From positions 1,116,001 through 1,180,000 of the forward strand of contig NZ_NBTM02000001.1 of assembly GCF_002083135.2 (NCBI RefSeq): a DNA stretch of 64,000 bases. Reading direction: 5' to 3'. The notes beneath the pieces were generated by a model. That model was not told the DNA's origin. It made no database searches and worked only from the letters and a program-made list of their open reading frames with translations. The position numbers and the translations under genes were made by a program. The DNA is from Aerococcus viridans. Its GTDB lineage: Bacteria; Bacillota; Bacilli; Lactobacillales; Aerococcaceae. This document shows positions 20,034-28,769 of the stretch, piece by piece (the first letter of the stretch is position 1; each line of letters begins with the position of its first letter).

Positions 20034-20158
20034 TTGTTTTTATCATTCATTCAATGGTTAAAGACTTTCTTTGCATCCTTTCTAGAACATTAGGTGGCTG
20101 ATTACAGTCTAGACTAATGTGAGGAAGTAGCATCGTGTGAAAGAAAGGATTGAATACA

Positions 20159-22804
20159 ATGATGAATAACAGAGATAAATTAGGTTACTTTGAACTAGCT
20201 AGTAAACCTATTTTAGAAATAAAAGAAATATTTAAAGTAAAAGTAGACGGATTTAAAGAAAACGAAGCAAATCAAATTAGAAATGAATACGGCGATAATG
20301 AAATAGATTATGGTACAGAGAAAAGTTTATGGCGCTATATTTTTGAGGCTTATTTCACGCCATTTACACTAGTACTATTAAGTTTAGCTTTGATTTCATT
20401 TTTAACAGACTATGTATTTGTAGAGGCTGCTGAACGGGAAATTTTAGGGCCAATTATTATTGTAGTGTTAATTATCTTAAGTGGTACCATGTCTTTGATT
20501 CAAACTATCCGTTCAAATCAATCTGTAGAAGCATTAGAATCTATGGTCGAAGTGACATCGGCAGTTAAGAGGGAAGGTCAATACGAAAAAATTAGAACGG
20601 AAGATATCGTAATCGGTGACTTAGTTCGGTTAAAAGCTGGAGATATGATTCCAGCGGATATTCGCTTACTAAACAGTAAAGATTTATTCGTATCTCAGAC
20701 TTCATTAACAGGTGAAAGTCACCCTGTTGAGAAACGCGCATTGGATGAAATAGAGGAACCTACTACTGAAACAGATTATGCTACCCTAGTATTTACTGGA
20801 AGTGAAGTAGTGAGCGGTGTCGGTGAAGGTGTGGTAGTAAGAACCGGGAATAATACATTATTCGGTGGTATCGCGGATGCCTTTGCCAATGAACCTATCA
20901 AAACAAGTTTTGATGAAGGTATTGAAAAGACGTCACTATTATTAATTCGCTTTATGGGTTTGATGGCAGTGATTGTGATCCTCATTAACGGTTTAACAAA
21001 AGGTGATTGGTTACAAGCTTTACTATTTGGTATTTCCATTGCAGTCGGTTTAACGCCTGAAATGTTACCAATGATTGTGACAACAAACCTAGTTAAGGGT
21101 GCTAAAGATATGAAAAAAGAGGGTACGATTGTACGGAACCTTCAAGGTATACAAAACTTTGGTGCTATTGACGTATTAGTGACAGATAAAACTGGTACCT
21201 TAACACAAGATAATATTGTGCTCCAACATCATCTAAATATTGATGGGGAAGAAAGCGAACGTGTATTACGCCACGCTTATTTAAATAGCTATTATCAAAC
21301 TGGTTTAGGTAACCTTATGGATAAGGCGATTATTCAAGCAGGTGAAGATGAATTATCATGTGAAAAACTCGCTTATACAAAAGTAGATGAAATTCCTTTT
21401 GACTTCGAGCGTAGAAGACTGAGTGTAGTGGTTGAAGACCAAGCGGGTAAAACGCAAATGATCACTAAGGGTGCGGTCGAAGAAATGTTGGCTGTATCAT
21501 CTTACGTGGACTATGCGGGTGAAATACTTGAGTTGACAGACCAAGTGCGCGAAAAAGTATTAGCTCAAGTTGCCAAATTAAATAGCCAAGGATTACGTGT
21601 ACTAGGCGTTGCTCAAAAAACAAACCCCAGTCCTGTAGATGCCTTCTCAGTAAAAGATGAAAGTGAAATGGTACTTATTGGCTATTTAGCCTTCCTAGAT
21701 CCACCAAAACCATCGACTAAGGCAGCTATTAAAGTTTTAAATGATCATGCAGTTAATGTGAAAATTATGACAGGTGATAACGAACTAGTGACGGTATCTG
21801 TAGCTGAGCAAGTAGGTATTCCTACAGATCACATTATTTCAGGTGATCAATTAGTGGATAAAACAAATGAAGAACTACGTGAAATTGCTGAAAAAAACAG
21901 CTTATTTGTAAAATTAAATCCAACGCAAAAATCAACTTTAGTGACGATTCTAAGAGAAAATGGTCATGTGGTAGGCTTCCTAGGTGACGGGATTAATGAT
22001 TCGCCAGCACTAAGAGCAGCTGATGTGGGCATTTCTGTGGATAACGCAGTGGATATTGCTAAAGAATCAGCAGATATCATTTTGCTAGAAAAAGACTTAA
22101 TGATTCTTGAAAAAGGGATTCTAGCAGGACGAAAAGTATTTGGTAATACCATGAAGTATATCAAAGCGACTACTTCATCTAACTTTGGGAATGTATTCTC
22201 AGTACTGATTGCTAGTATCTTCTTACCATTCTTACCAATGCTACCTATTCAATTGCTATTCTTAGGCTTAATTTATGAAATTGCGTCAATGTCATTACCA
22301 TGGGACGATATGGATAAAGAATATTTATACCTACCTAAAAAATGGGCAGCTTCTTCCATTCAAAAATTTATGGTATGGTTTGGTCCAACGAGTTCCATTT
22401 TTGATGTCACGACCTTTATCGTTACATTTTTCCTTATAGCACCAAGTATTGCTGGTGGACAATTTGTAAACTTAAACGAAGGTCAACAAGATTTATTTAT
22501 CGCGATCTTTCAATCTAGTTGGTTTGTGCTTTCCTTATGGACACAAACGCTTGTTTTGTATACTTTACGCACACCAAAAATCCCATTTATTCAAAGTCGA
22601 CCATCAAAAGTAGTACTTTCAATTACAGGTATTGGTATCTTAATCGGTTCATTTGCACCTTATACAGGTTTAGGTCACGCACTTGGCTTAGCCGCATTAC
22701 CAATCCAATTCTGGGGATTATTAGCCGTAACAGTCGTTTTGTATTTGATATTCGTACAAATCGTGAAACATATCTATGTGAAACGTCATGGCGAATTACT
22801 ATAA
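20159..22804 (+). CDS. mgtA: Magnesium-translocating P-type ATPase
   Basis: An 881-residue P3B-type ATPase that imports Mg2+ across the membrane. The phosphorylation motif is DKTGTLT, the actuator motif TSLTGES, the hinge MTGDNELV and GDGINDSPALR, with membrane segments near residues 60-120, 265-310 and six more at the C-terminus. The start is ATG 20159 (or 20162) behind AGAAAGGA. The in-frame TTG at 20150 directly abuts that site. The M-box leader upstream supports the Mg2+ assignment over other metals. It is convergent with niaX, separated by a symmetric terminator. Confidence 0.95.
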   Translation: MMNNRDKLGYFELASKPILEIKEIFKVKVDGFKENEANQIRNEYGDNEIDYGTEKSLWRYIFEAYFTPFTLVLLSLALISFLTDYVFVEAAEREILGPIIIVVLIILSGTMSLIQTIRSNQSVEALESMVEVTSAVKREGQYEKIRTEDIVIGDLVRLKAGDMIPADIRLLNSKDLFVSQTSLTGESHPVEKRALDEIEEPTTETDYATLVFTGSEVVSGVGEGVVVRTGNNTLFGGIADAFANEPIKTSFDEGIEKTSLLLIRFMGLMAVIVILINGLTKGDWLQALLFGISIAVGLTPEMLPMIVTTNLVKGAKDMKKEGTIVRNLQGIQNFGAIDVLVTDKTGTLTQDNIVLQHHLNIDGEESERVLRHAYLNSYYQTGLGNLMDKAIIQAGEDELSCEKLAYTKVDEIPFDFERRRLSVVVEDQAGKTQMITKGAVEEMLAVSSYVDYAGEILELTDQVREKVLAQVAKLNSQGLRVLGVAQKTNPSPVDAFSVKDESEMVLIGYLAFLDPPKPSTKAAIKVLNDHAVNVKIMTGDNELVTVSVAEQVGIPTDHIISGDQLVDKTNEELREIAEKNSLFVKLNPTQKSTLVTILRENGHVVGFLGDGINDSPALRAADVGISVDNAVDIAKESADIILLEKDLMILEKGILAGRKVFGNTMKYIKATTSSNFGNVFSVLIASIFLPFLPMLPIQLLFLGLIYEIASMSLPWDDMDKEYLYLPKKWAASSIQKFMVWFGPTSSIFDVTTFIVTFFLIAPSIAGGQFVNLNEGQQDLFIAIFQSSWFVLSLWTQTLVLYTLRTPKIPFIQSRPSKVVLSITGIGILIGSFAPYTGLGHALGLAALPIQFWGLLAVTVVLYLIFVQIVKHIYVKRHGELL

Positions 22805-22835
22805 TGGCAGCTATTGATATTTGGAAAATAGCAAG

Positions 22836-22863
22836 AAAAAAGAGAGCAGCTGCTCTCTTTTTT
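22836..22863. terminator. Bidirectional terminator between mgtA and the niacin transporter gene
   Basis: A near-perfect palindrome: AAAAAAGAGAGCAG followed by CTGCTCTCTTTTTT. It serves both convergent genes. Confidence 0.9.
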
Positions 22864-22872
22864 GTGTCAATT

Positions 22873-23439
22873 TTATAAAGCTACCTGAGCAAAACCAAGG
22901 TGTGCTCTTTTTTCGATGGCCTTTGAAATTTGATAGGCAATTTCGAAGTCAACCATTCCATGGATCAAGGTACCGATACCGATTAAAACAATTAAAGTAT
23001 ACATGAAACCATCTGATGGTGGGACTACGCCAGCCGTAGTCAAAGCATATACAATTACTACTTCGCCAAGACCATGGATGGTGTTGATAACGAAGTTAAA
23101 GGCAGTTCTTGAGCTAGTTTTTACCAGGGTATTTGGTGCTTTTTGTAGGTAATACGCGCCTAAAGTTGCAAAAATTAAGTGAGTAAGGGCACGAGCCACG
23201 ATAATGATAGGGAAACCTGCCATTAAAAAACCGATAGTAGTGCCGACTGCGACAATAGCTGCTGTTGAAGGTTTTCTAAACATGGACATGTCAACAGGGA
23301 CATGAGAACCTAAGGTAAAAGAAGCAGGACCAATGATGACTTTAAATGGCATAATTAATGGGATAAAAATCCCTATAGCGGTAAGTAAACCAGTGATAGT
23401 TAAATTTTGTGTGCGCTTAGACACTTGATTCCTTTGCAT
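22873..23439 (-). CDS. niaX: ECF transporter S component, probably niacin-specific (NiaX)
   Basis: A 188-residue integral membrane substrate-capture subunit of an energy-coupling-factor transporter. About six hydrophobic segments are visible, starting with LTITGLLTAIGIFIPLIMPF, and GSHVPVDMSMF in the first loop is typical of NiaX/YrvD-like proteins. The start is ATG 23439 behind GGGAGGAAA. The T-unit (EcfAA'T) is not in the window. Assignment to niacin rests on the adjacent NiaR gene and on the operator-like repeat over its promoter. Confidence 0.8.
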   Translation of the reverse strand: MQRNQVSKRTQNLTITGLLTAIGIFIPLIMPFKVIIGPASFTLGSHVPVDMSMFRKPSTAAIVAVGTTIGFLMAGFPIIIVARALTHLIFATLGAYYLQKAPNTLVKTSSRTAFNFVINTIHGLGEVVIVYALTTAGVVPPSDGFMYTLIVLIGIGTLIHGMVDFEIAYQISKAIEKRAHLGFAQVAL

Positions 23440-23468
23440 GATAATTTCCTCCCAAATTTATTGAGTTA

Positions 23469-23497
23469 ATCATACGCAAAATTCCTTTAGGTGTCAA
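23469..23497 (-). promoter_or_regulatory. Promoter of niaX
   Basis: Reading the minus strand: TTGACA (complement of 23492-23497), 17 bases, TATGAT (complement of 23469-23474), about 30 bases from the start codon. Confidence 0.8.
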
Positions 23498-23512
23498 GAC
23501 AGGTGTAAAGAC
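23489..23512. promoter_or_regulatory. Probable NiaR operator: tandem 12-mers over the -35 box
   Basis: AGGTGTCAAGAC (23489-23500) is followed without a gap by AGGTGTAAAGAC (23501-23512). The first copy overlaps the niaX -35 box, so binding would block RNA polymerase. NiaR is known to repress niacin genes when niacin is plentiful. Operator identity is inferred from position. Confidence 0.65.
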
Positions 23513-23548
23513 TAACGAGGAAGATGATCTAAACTTTGAAAGTGTAAA

Positions 23549-24082
23549 CTAAATACTTTCATCTAATAAAATGCCAACAGCTTTTAAGTCGGCTTTAATG
23601 GCTTCAAATGTGGCTTCATCAGACGTTGTAATAGTATGCAGGTGGATGCCGTTGGTTAAAGAAGACAGCATTGTGCCGGCTGATTTATCCATGGCTGCAT
23701 GGAAGTCTTGAATATCGCTCGTATGCTTAATTTGTAGGCTGGCTTTAATTAACCCGTAATAAGGGTGGTCTACCTCGACATTTTCAACGTAACCGCCGTG
23801 GCTGACGATTATAGTTAATTCTTCAATAGCTTGGTCCGCTAAATGTTGGCAGACGATTTTGCCACGGAAGCGACTATCATCCACGCTCGTAGCTTTATCG
23901 GCTAATAGGTAGCCTTGGTTTGTGGCGATAATGTCATGGTGACTCGCCCGCAAAATAGCGACATCCCCTACAATAATTTGGCGGCTAACACCAAATTCTT
24001 TGGCAAGGCTAGTGGCTTTCAGAGGCGTTGTGGCTTGGTTCATGGTTTGAATCAGTAAGTCTCGTCGTTCGGCTGCTTTCAT
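23549..24082 (-). CDS. niaR: Niacin-responsive repressor NiaR (HTH + 3H domain)
   Basis: A 177-residue transcription factor. An N-terminal HTH_11 domain (residues 1-60; TSLAKEFGVSRQIIVGDVAILRASHHDII) precedes a 3H domain with the conserved histidines in IVSHGGYVENVEVDHPYYG and TNGIHLHTI, which bind metal and nicotinate. The start is ATG 24082 behind AAAAGGAGGG. A TATAAT lies upstream (complement of about 24115-24120). It precedes niaX by 109 bases on the same strand, but niaX has its own promoter and operator. Confidence 0.9.
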   Translation of the reverse strand: MKAAERRDLLIQTMNQATTPLKATSLAKEFGVSRQIIVGDVAILRASHHDIIATNQGYLLADKATSVDDSRFRGKIVCQHLADQAIEELTIIVSHGGYVENVEVDHPYYGLIKASLQIKHTSDIQDFHAAMDKSAGTMLSSLTNGIHLHTITTSDEATFEAIKADLKAVGILLDESI

Positions 24083-24267
24083 GGAAGGCCCTCCTTTTAG
24101 ATCTTTCGTTGATTATAGCATAGGTTTTCATCTGGCTACCAACAAGCTGGAGTTACGCACTCTTCCGGTAAGGGATAAACTCGATACCTTTGAAAGCTTG
24201 ACAATTAATGATAAAATAATAAGGAAGTTTTAACTTAAATTCAATACAAAATGATAAGGAGATTATT

Positions 24268-24741
24268 ATGGCAAAAGTAGAAAGTTTTACATTAGACCAC
24301 GATGCAGTGAAGGCACCATACGTACGTGTTGCGGGCGCTGAAACGGGGGCGTTAGGAGACAAATTAAGCAAGTTTGATATCCGCTTTGTGCAACCAAACC
24401 AAGATTCCATTCCAACCAGTGCTATCCACACTTTAGAACACTTATTAGCGGCTTACACGCGTGATTATTTAGAAGGTGTAATCGATATTTCACCAATGGG
24501 CTGTCGTACTGGTTTCTATATGATTGTTTGGGGAACACCAACAGTTGAGGAAGTGGCAACAGCCATGACAAAAGTATTGAATGATGTCTTAGCGGCTAAA
24601 TGGTCAGATGTACAAGGGACTGAGCGCGTGGAATGTGGTAACTTCCGTGACCATTCGCTATGGGGCGCCCAACAATATGCTAAAGACGTTTTAGAAGTAG
24701 GATTTTCAGTAGATCCGTTTGAACGTAAAGTCCTAAATTAA
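24268..24741 (+). CDS. luxS: S-ribosylhomocysteine lyase LuxS (AI-2 synthesis)
   Basis: A 157-residue metalloenzyme of the activated methyl cycle. It splits S-ribosylhomocysteine into homocysteine and DPD, the precursor of autoinducer-2. The metal site HTLEH and the second-sphere Cys residues in SPMGCRTGF and ERVECGNF are present. The start is ATG behind ATAAGGAG. It probably forms a unit with the downstream M20 gene, 10 bases away. Pfs is not in the window. Confidence 0.97.
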   Translation: MAKVESFTLDHDAVKAPYVRVAGAETGALGDKLSKFDIRFVQPNQDSIPTSAIHTLEHLLAAYTRDYLEGVIDISPMGCRTGFYMIVWGTPTVEEVATAMTKVLNDVLAAKWSDVQGTERVECGNFRDHSLWGAQQYAKDVLEVGFSVDPFERKVLN

Positions 24742-24751
24742 GGAGGTTTCT

Positions 24752-25888
24752 ATGGATAAACAAGAGAAAATTAAAATTTTACAGGATGTCATCCAATTAG
24801 AAACACCTAATGGTAATGAAGAAATTGTTGCCCTATACTACAAGAACTTACTTGAAGCCCACGGCATTGAATCGCAATTGATTCAATATGCAGACGGTCG
24901 TGCCAACTTAGTAGCTGAATTAAAAGGTAACGAAGAAGGTAAAATTTTAGCGGTATCAGGTCATATGGACGTGGTAGATGCGGGTAATCCTGACTTATGG
25001 ACATACCCACCATATGGGGCAGAAATCCATGATGGCGTGATGTACGGACGCGGAACAACTGATATGAAGGCTGGGTTAACGGCTTTAATCATCGCTATGA
25101 TCGAATTAAAAGAATCTGGCCAAGACTTTAGTGGAACAGTTCGCTTATTAGCCTGTGTAGGGGAAGAAATTGGTATGCTAGGGTCTAAACAATTAACTGA
25201 CCTAGGTTATACAGAAGATATTGACGGCATGATCATTGCTGAACCATCAACACCTTATTATTACACAAAGCACAAGGGATCAATCCAATATCAAGTCATT
25301 GCCCACGGACGTGCTGCCCATTCCTCTACACCAGAAAAAGGGGTTAACACCATCCAGCTGATTAACGATTTTATCAACAAGACCAATGTCAAGATTGATG
25401 AAGCGGCTGCGACAGCTGAAAACGATATGTTAGGTAAAATGTTGAATGTCTTCACTATGATTGAAGGGGGCAACCAAATCAACTCAGTCCCTGAATATAC
25501 AGTCCTATCAGGAAATGCACGGACAATTCCTGAAGTAGGCAATGACGTTGTGGTTGGCATTTTCAATGACGTGATTGAAGATATTAACGCTAACGGTCAA
25601 GGTATGTTAGAATTGAACTTGTTACAAAACAACCAATATGCAGATGGAGATAATGATTCTGTATTAGTAGATTTAATTAAGCTAGAAGATCCACAAGCGG
25701 AAAACCGCGGGTTAAGTGGTGCAACTGACGGGTCTAACTTTACCAATGTAGATAACAAATTTGACTTTGTTATTTATGGACCAGGTAGGATTGATAGCGC
25801 TCATACCATAGACGAATCTATTGAAGTGGACCAATACTTATCCTTCATCGATAAATATGTGAATATTTATAAAGGATACTTGAAGTAA
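24752..25888 (+). CDS. M20-family deacylase (ArgE/DapE type)
   Basis: A 378-residue cytoplasmic dizinc amidohydrolase. Metal-ligand motifs are SGHMDVVDAG (His/Asp), GRGTTDMKAG, GEEIGMLGS (catalytic and ligand Glu), AEPSTP and the late His in IDSAHTIDE. The lid/dimerisation domain is in the middle (GRAAHSSTPEKG). The closest match by eye is succinyl-diaminopimelate desuccinylase-like proteins of lactic bacteria. The acetyl versus succinyl substrate cannot be decided. The start is ATG behind AAGGAGG right after luxS. Confidence 0.85.
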   Translation: MDKQEKIKILQDVIQLETPNGNEEIVALYYKNLLEAHGIESQLIQYADGRANLVAELKGNEEGKILAVSGHMDVVDAGNPDLWTYPPYGAEIHDGVMYGRGTTDMKAGLTALIIAMIELKESGQDFSGTVRLLACVGEEIGMLGSKQLTDLGYTEDIDGMIIAEPSTPYYYTKHKGSIQYQVIAHGRAAHSSTPEKGVNTIQLINDFINKTNVKIDEAAATAENDMLGKMLNVFTMIEGGNQINSVPEYTVLSGNARTIPEVGNDVVVGIFNDVIEDINANGQGMLELNLLQNNQYADGDNDSVLVDLIKLEDPQAENRGLSGATDGSNFTNVDNKFDFVIYGPGRIDSAHTIDESIEVDQYLSFIDKYVNIYKGYLK

Positions 25889-26049
25889 TCCTTTGGCTTT
25901 AAGTGTAAAATTCACTTAGATTATGAACCAAGAACATTGAATTTGGTAACAGAATGGATAAGCATAATGACATCTGTTTTGGCGATAAGATTGATACACT
26001 CATTTATTTGATGGGTTAAGAAACACATTATAAAAAATATTTGATTAGT

Positions 26050-26082
26050 AACGCTGGCACTTGGGTGTTGGCGTTTTGTTGT
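26050..26082 (+). terminator. Terminator after the M20 deacylase
   Basis: AACGCTGGCAC (26050-26060) pairs with GTGTTGGCGTT (26065-26075) with three G-U pairs, then a T-rich tail. Confidence 0.6.
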
Positions 26083-26149
26083 TTTCTCAAGTATTTCAAG
26101 GGTATACATGGTAAAATGGTGGGGACAATGAAAAAGGATGATGATAAAT

Positions 26150-27532
26150 ATGAAACAAAAATATACAACGCCAATTCAAAAGAATGAATCTTTTGAGGGG
26201 ACAATTGAAGACCTTACTTTTCAAGGTTTAGGTGTGGTTAAAGTGGATGGTTATCCACTATTCGTAGAGGATGCTTTACCAGGTGAGGAGGGGACAATTA
26301 AGGCCATTTCTGTGGGTAAAAAGTTTGGCTATGGAAAAATGATGGAACGAACTGTGGATTCACCAGACCGAGTAGACATTGTGGATAAGGTATCAAGCCA
26401 AGTGGGTACAATGCCGCTGCAACATATGACTTATGAAGCCCAACTTGCTCTCAAACAAAAACAAGTGGAGAATGCTTTTAGTCGTTTTGGTCTAGCTGAA
26501 GGGCGCGAAGTATTGCCTACTGTAGGTTCTGAAGATACTTTTAAATACCGTAATAAAGCGCAAATTCCTATCGGTACGGATGATGAAGGACAATTATATT
26601 CAGGCTTTTACCGGAAAAATTCTCATGAGATTATCCCTGTGGAAGATTTTAAAATCCAATTACCTGGAATTGACGAAGCTATCGCAAGCATTGTGGATAT
26701 CTTTAATCAATATGAATTAAAAGGCTATGATGAAGCGAAACATTCAGGACTAATACGTAATATTGTAATCCGTAAAGGCTACTACACAAACCAAATCATG
26801 GTCATTATTGTGATTAATGGCAAAGATTTACCAGCAGAAAATCAAATTGTGACTGAAATTGTGGAAAAAGTACCAGAAGTTGTGTCTATTGTCTTGAGTT
26901 CGAATACTAAACAAACAAATGTCGTGATGTCAGGGAAACCACGTGTGGTATACGGTGTGGACAAATACGAAGATAAGATGTTTGATTTTACCTTTGATAT
27001 TTCAAGTAGATCATTCTTCCAAATCAATACTCCTCAAGCGGAAAAATTATATCAATTGGCGATTGATGCGGCTGATCTAACAGGTGAGGAAACAGTAGTA
27101 GATGCCTATTGTGGTATTGGTACAATCACCATGGCTCTAGCGAAAAAAGCCAAACAAGTATACGGGGTTGAAGTGGTAGGCGATGCTGTAAAAATGGCCA
27201 AAAATAATGCAGCTAAAAATTATATTAATAACGTCCATTTTGAAACAGGACAAGCCGAAACAGTAATGGACGAATGGGTTAAAGCAGGCGTTCAACCGGA
27301 CGTAGTTGTTGTAGACCCACCACGTAAAGGCTTAGATGATACTTTCATCGAATCAACAATTGGAGCTAACCCAGAAAAGATTGTCTATGTTTCGTGCAAT
27401 CCAACAACTATGGCACGAGACATCGCAAAATTCGTAGAAGCAGGCTATGACTTCGAGCAAGTTCAACCATTAGATATGTTCCCACAAACTTGGCATGTTG
27501 AGACAGTGACACTACTTGAGAAGAAACGTTAG
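26150..27532 (+). CDS. rlmD: 23S rRNA (uracil-5-)-methyltransferase, RlmCD type
   Basis: A 460-residue SAM-dependent m5U methyltransferase of the TrmA/RumA family. An N-terminal TRAM domain (residues 12-65) precedes the central insert. The Rossmann methyltransferase has VVDAYCGIGTIT, DPPRKGLD and catalytic Cys in YVSCNP. I choose ATG 26150, about 11 bases after AAGGA. ATG 26138 sits inside that site. The four-cysteine iron-sulphur motif of RumA (CPxxxxCGGC) is missing: QVGTMPLQHM replaces it. In Gram-positives one such enzyme can modify both U747 and U1939. Which site is used here is unknown. Confidence 0.88.
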   Translation: MKQKYTTPIQKNESFEGTIEDLTFQGLGVVKVDGYPLFVEDALPGEEGTIKAISVGKKFGYGKMMERTVDSPDRVDIVDKVSSQVGTMPLQHMTYEAQLALKQKQVENAFSRFGLAEGREVLPTVGSEDTFKYRNKAQIPIGTDDEGQLYSGFYRKNSHEIIPVEDFKIQLPGIDEAIASIVDIFNQYELKGYDEAKHSGLIRNIVIRKGYYTNQIMVIIVINGKDLPAENQIVTEIVEKVPEVVSIVLSSNTKQTNVVMSGKPRVVYGVDKYEDKMFDFTFDISSRSFFQINTPQAEKLYQLAIDAADLTGEETVVDAYCGIGTITMALAKKAKQVYGVEVVGDAVKMAKNNAAKNYINNVHFETGQAETVMDEWVKAGVQPDVVVVDPPRKGLDDTFIESTIGANPEKIVYVSCNPTTMARDIAKFVEAGYDFEQVQPLDMFPQTWHVETVTLLEKKR

Positions 27533-27818
27533 TTTCGCAGAAGTAGATCTCCTACCCATGCAGGGATTTTCCAAGAAGGCAAGCAAAATGAGCAAGCTGA
27601 GTGGCTGAAACATTGTATGTTTAATGGTATAATTCTCGAGGGAACAAAGCGACTTCATAAATGTTGGTTTAGAAAGCATATGAGTCACGTGAAAAAAATA
27701 TGAAAGTTGGATGTTTTATATGAAGCAATTTATTAAACATTCTCCCTTGGCTTTGGCCAAGTTGATGTGTTTGTGTGAAAACCACCAATTCTAATAAACA
27801 TATTGAAAGGGGAGGCTT

Positions 27819-28421
27819 ATGGAAATAATTATATCTTCAATGTTAGTTTTTATCTCTACGTCCATCGATTATTTGGTTGTTTTAACGATTCTTTTCTCTA
27901 CCATGAATACGGTTAAACAACGATCAATTTATATTGGCCAATATATTGGAACGGGGTTGCTCGTTGGCTTTAGTCTCATTGCAGCGTACTTCTTGAACTT
28001 TATTCCACAAGATTGGGTGATCGGATTACTTGGTTTACTTCCTTTGATTCTGGGGATTCGGGCTATCTTCATCGATGAAGATGTAGATGAAAAGGACTTA
28101 GAAGAAAAGATGTCGCATAGACAGTCAGAAGTTGCGAGTGTGGTTGCTCTGACCATTGCCCTTGGCGGAGATAATTTGGGAATTTATATTCCTTACTTTA
28201 CTGGAATGTCCTTCCAGGAAGTCATGGTTGTGATCCTTGTTTTTATCATTGGGATTTTTACCTTGTGTTATTTATCCAAACGATTAGCTTCGGTTCCTAT
28301 GATTGGTGAGGTAGTTGAGCGTTACGAAAAAGTCATCGTACCAGTCGTTTTCATCGGCTTGGGTATTTTTATTCTGTTAGAGAATGGTACGATTCAACAT
28401 CTTTGGTCACTGATTGCATAG
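27819..28421 (+). CDS. CadD-family cadmium-resistance-type transporter
   Basis: A 200-residue membrane protein of the CadD/LysE-like group. Five or six hydrophobic segments are separated by a charged cytoplasmic loop ([19 protein letters not shown]). The N-terminal [13 protein letters not shown] and central [14 protein letters not shown] motifs are characteristic. Members export Cd2+ or similar cations, but others are uncharacterised. The start is ATG behind GGGGAGG. A TGGTATAAT extended -10 lies near 27631. No ArsR/CadC regulator is adjacent. The 286 bases upstream hold only degenerate coding-like scraps. Confidence 0.85.
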   Translation: MEIIISSMLVFISTSIDYLVVLTILFSTMNTVKQRSIYIGQYIGTGLLVGFSLIAAYFLNFIPQDWVIGLLGLLPLILGIRAIFIDEDVDEKDLEEKMSHRQSEVASVVALTIALGGDNLGIYIPYFTGMSFQEVMVVILVFIIGIFTLCYLSKRLASVPMIGEVVERYEKVIVPVVFIGLGIFILLENGTIQHLWSLIA

Positions 28422-28507
28422 AATTTTAAGCAGCTTCACGGAAAGTAGAATATACCATTAAAGTATATAAGGTTGAGCTTAGATACATATAACACAACCG
28501 GAATATG

Positions 28508-28562
28508 AAAGAGGCACAGAACGATGCAATATAATTAGCATCGTTTTGTGTCTCTTTTTTAT
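28508..28562 (+). terminator. Strong terminator after the CadD-like gene
   Basis: A stem of about 18 pairs (AAGAGGCACAGAACGATGC with GCATCG...GTGTCTCTT) is followed by T6. The rest of the gap to 28770 holds nothing recognised. Confidence 0.9.
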
Positions 28563-28769
28563 GTATATTTTTTAACAATTATGGATCACAGCTTTCTTAT
28601 TCTCTAAATGGGAAATAAATAAGCTGATATTTTATTAATAGGTTATACTTGAATAACTGAGACAATCATAGATCTAATTCGAGAGACAATAAGAAATATA
28701 GCGTATACAAAAACATTTAAGAAGAATTTTGGTAATATATGTAGGAAGAGAAAAAGGAAGGCGTGATTT

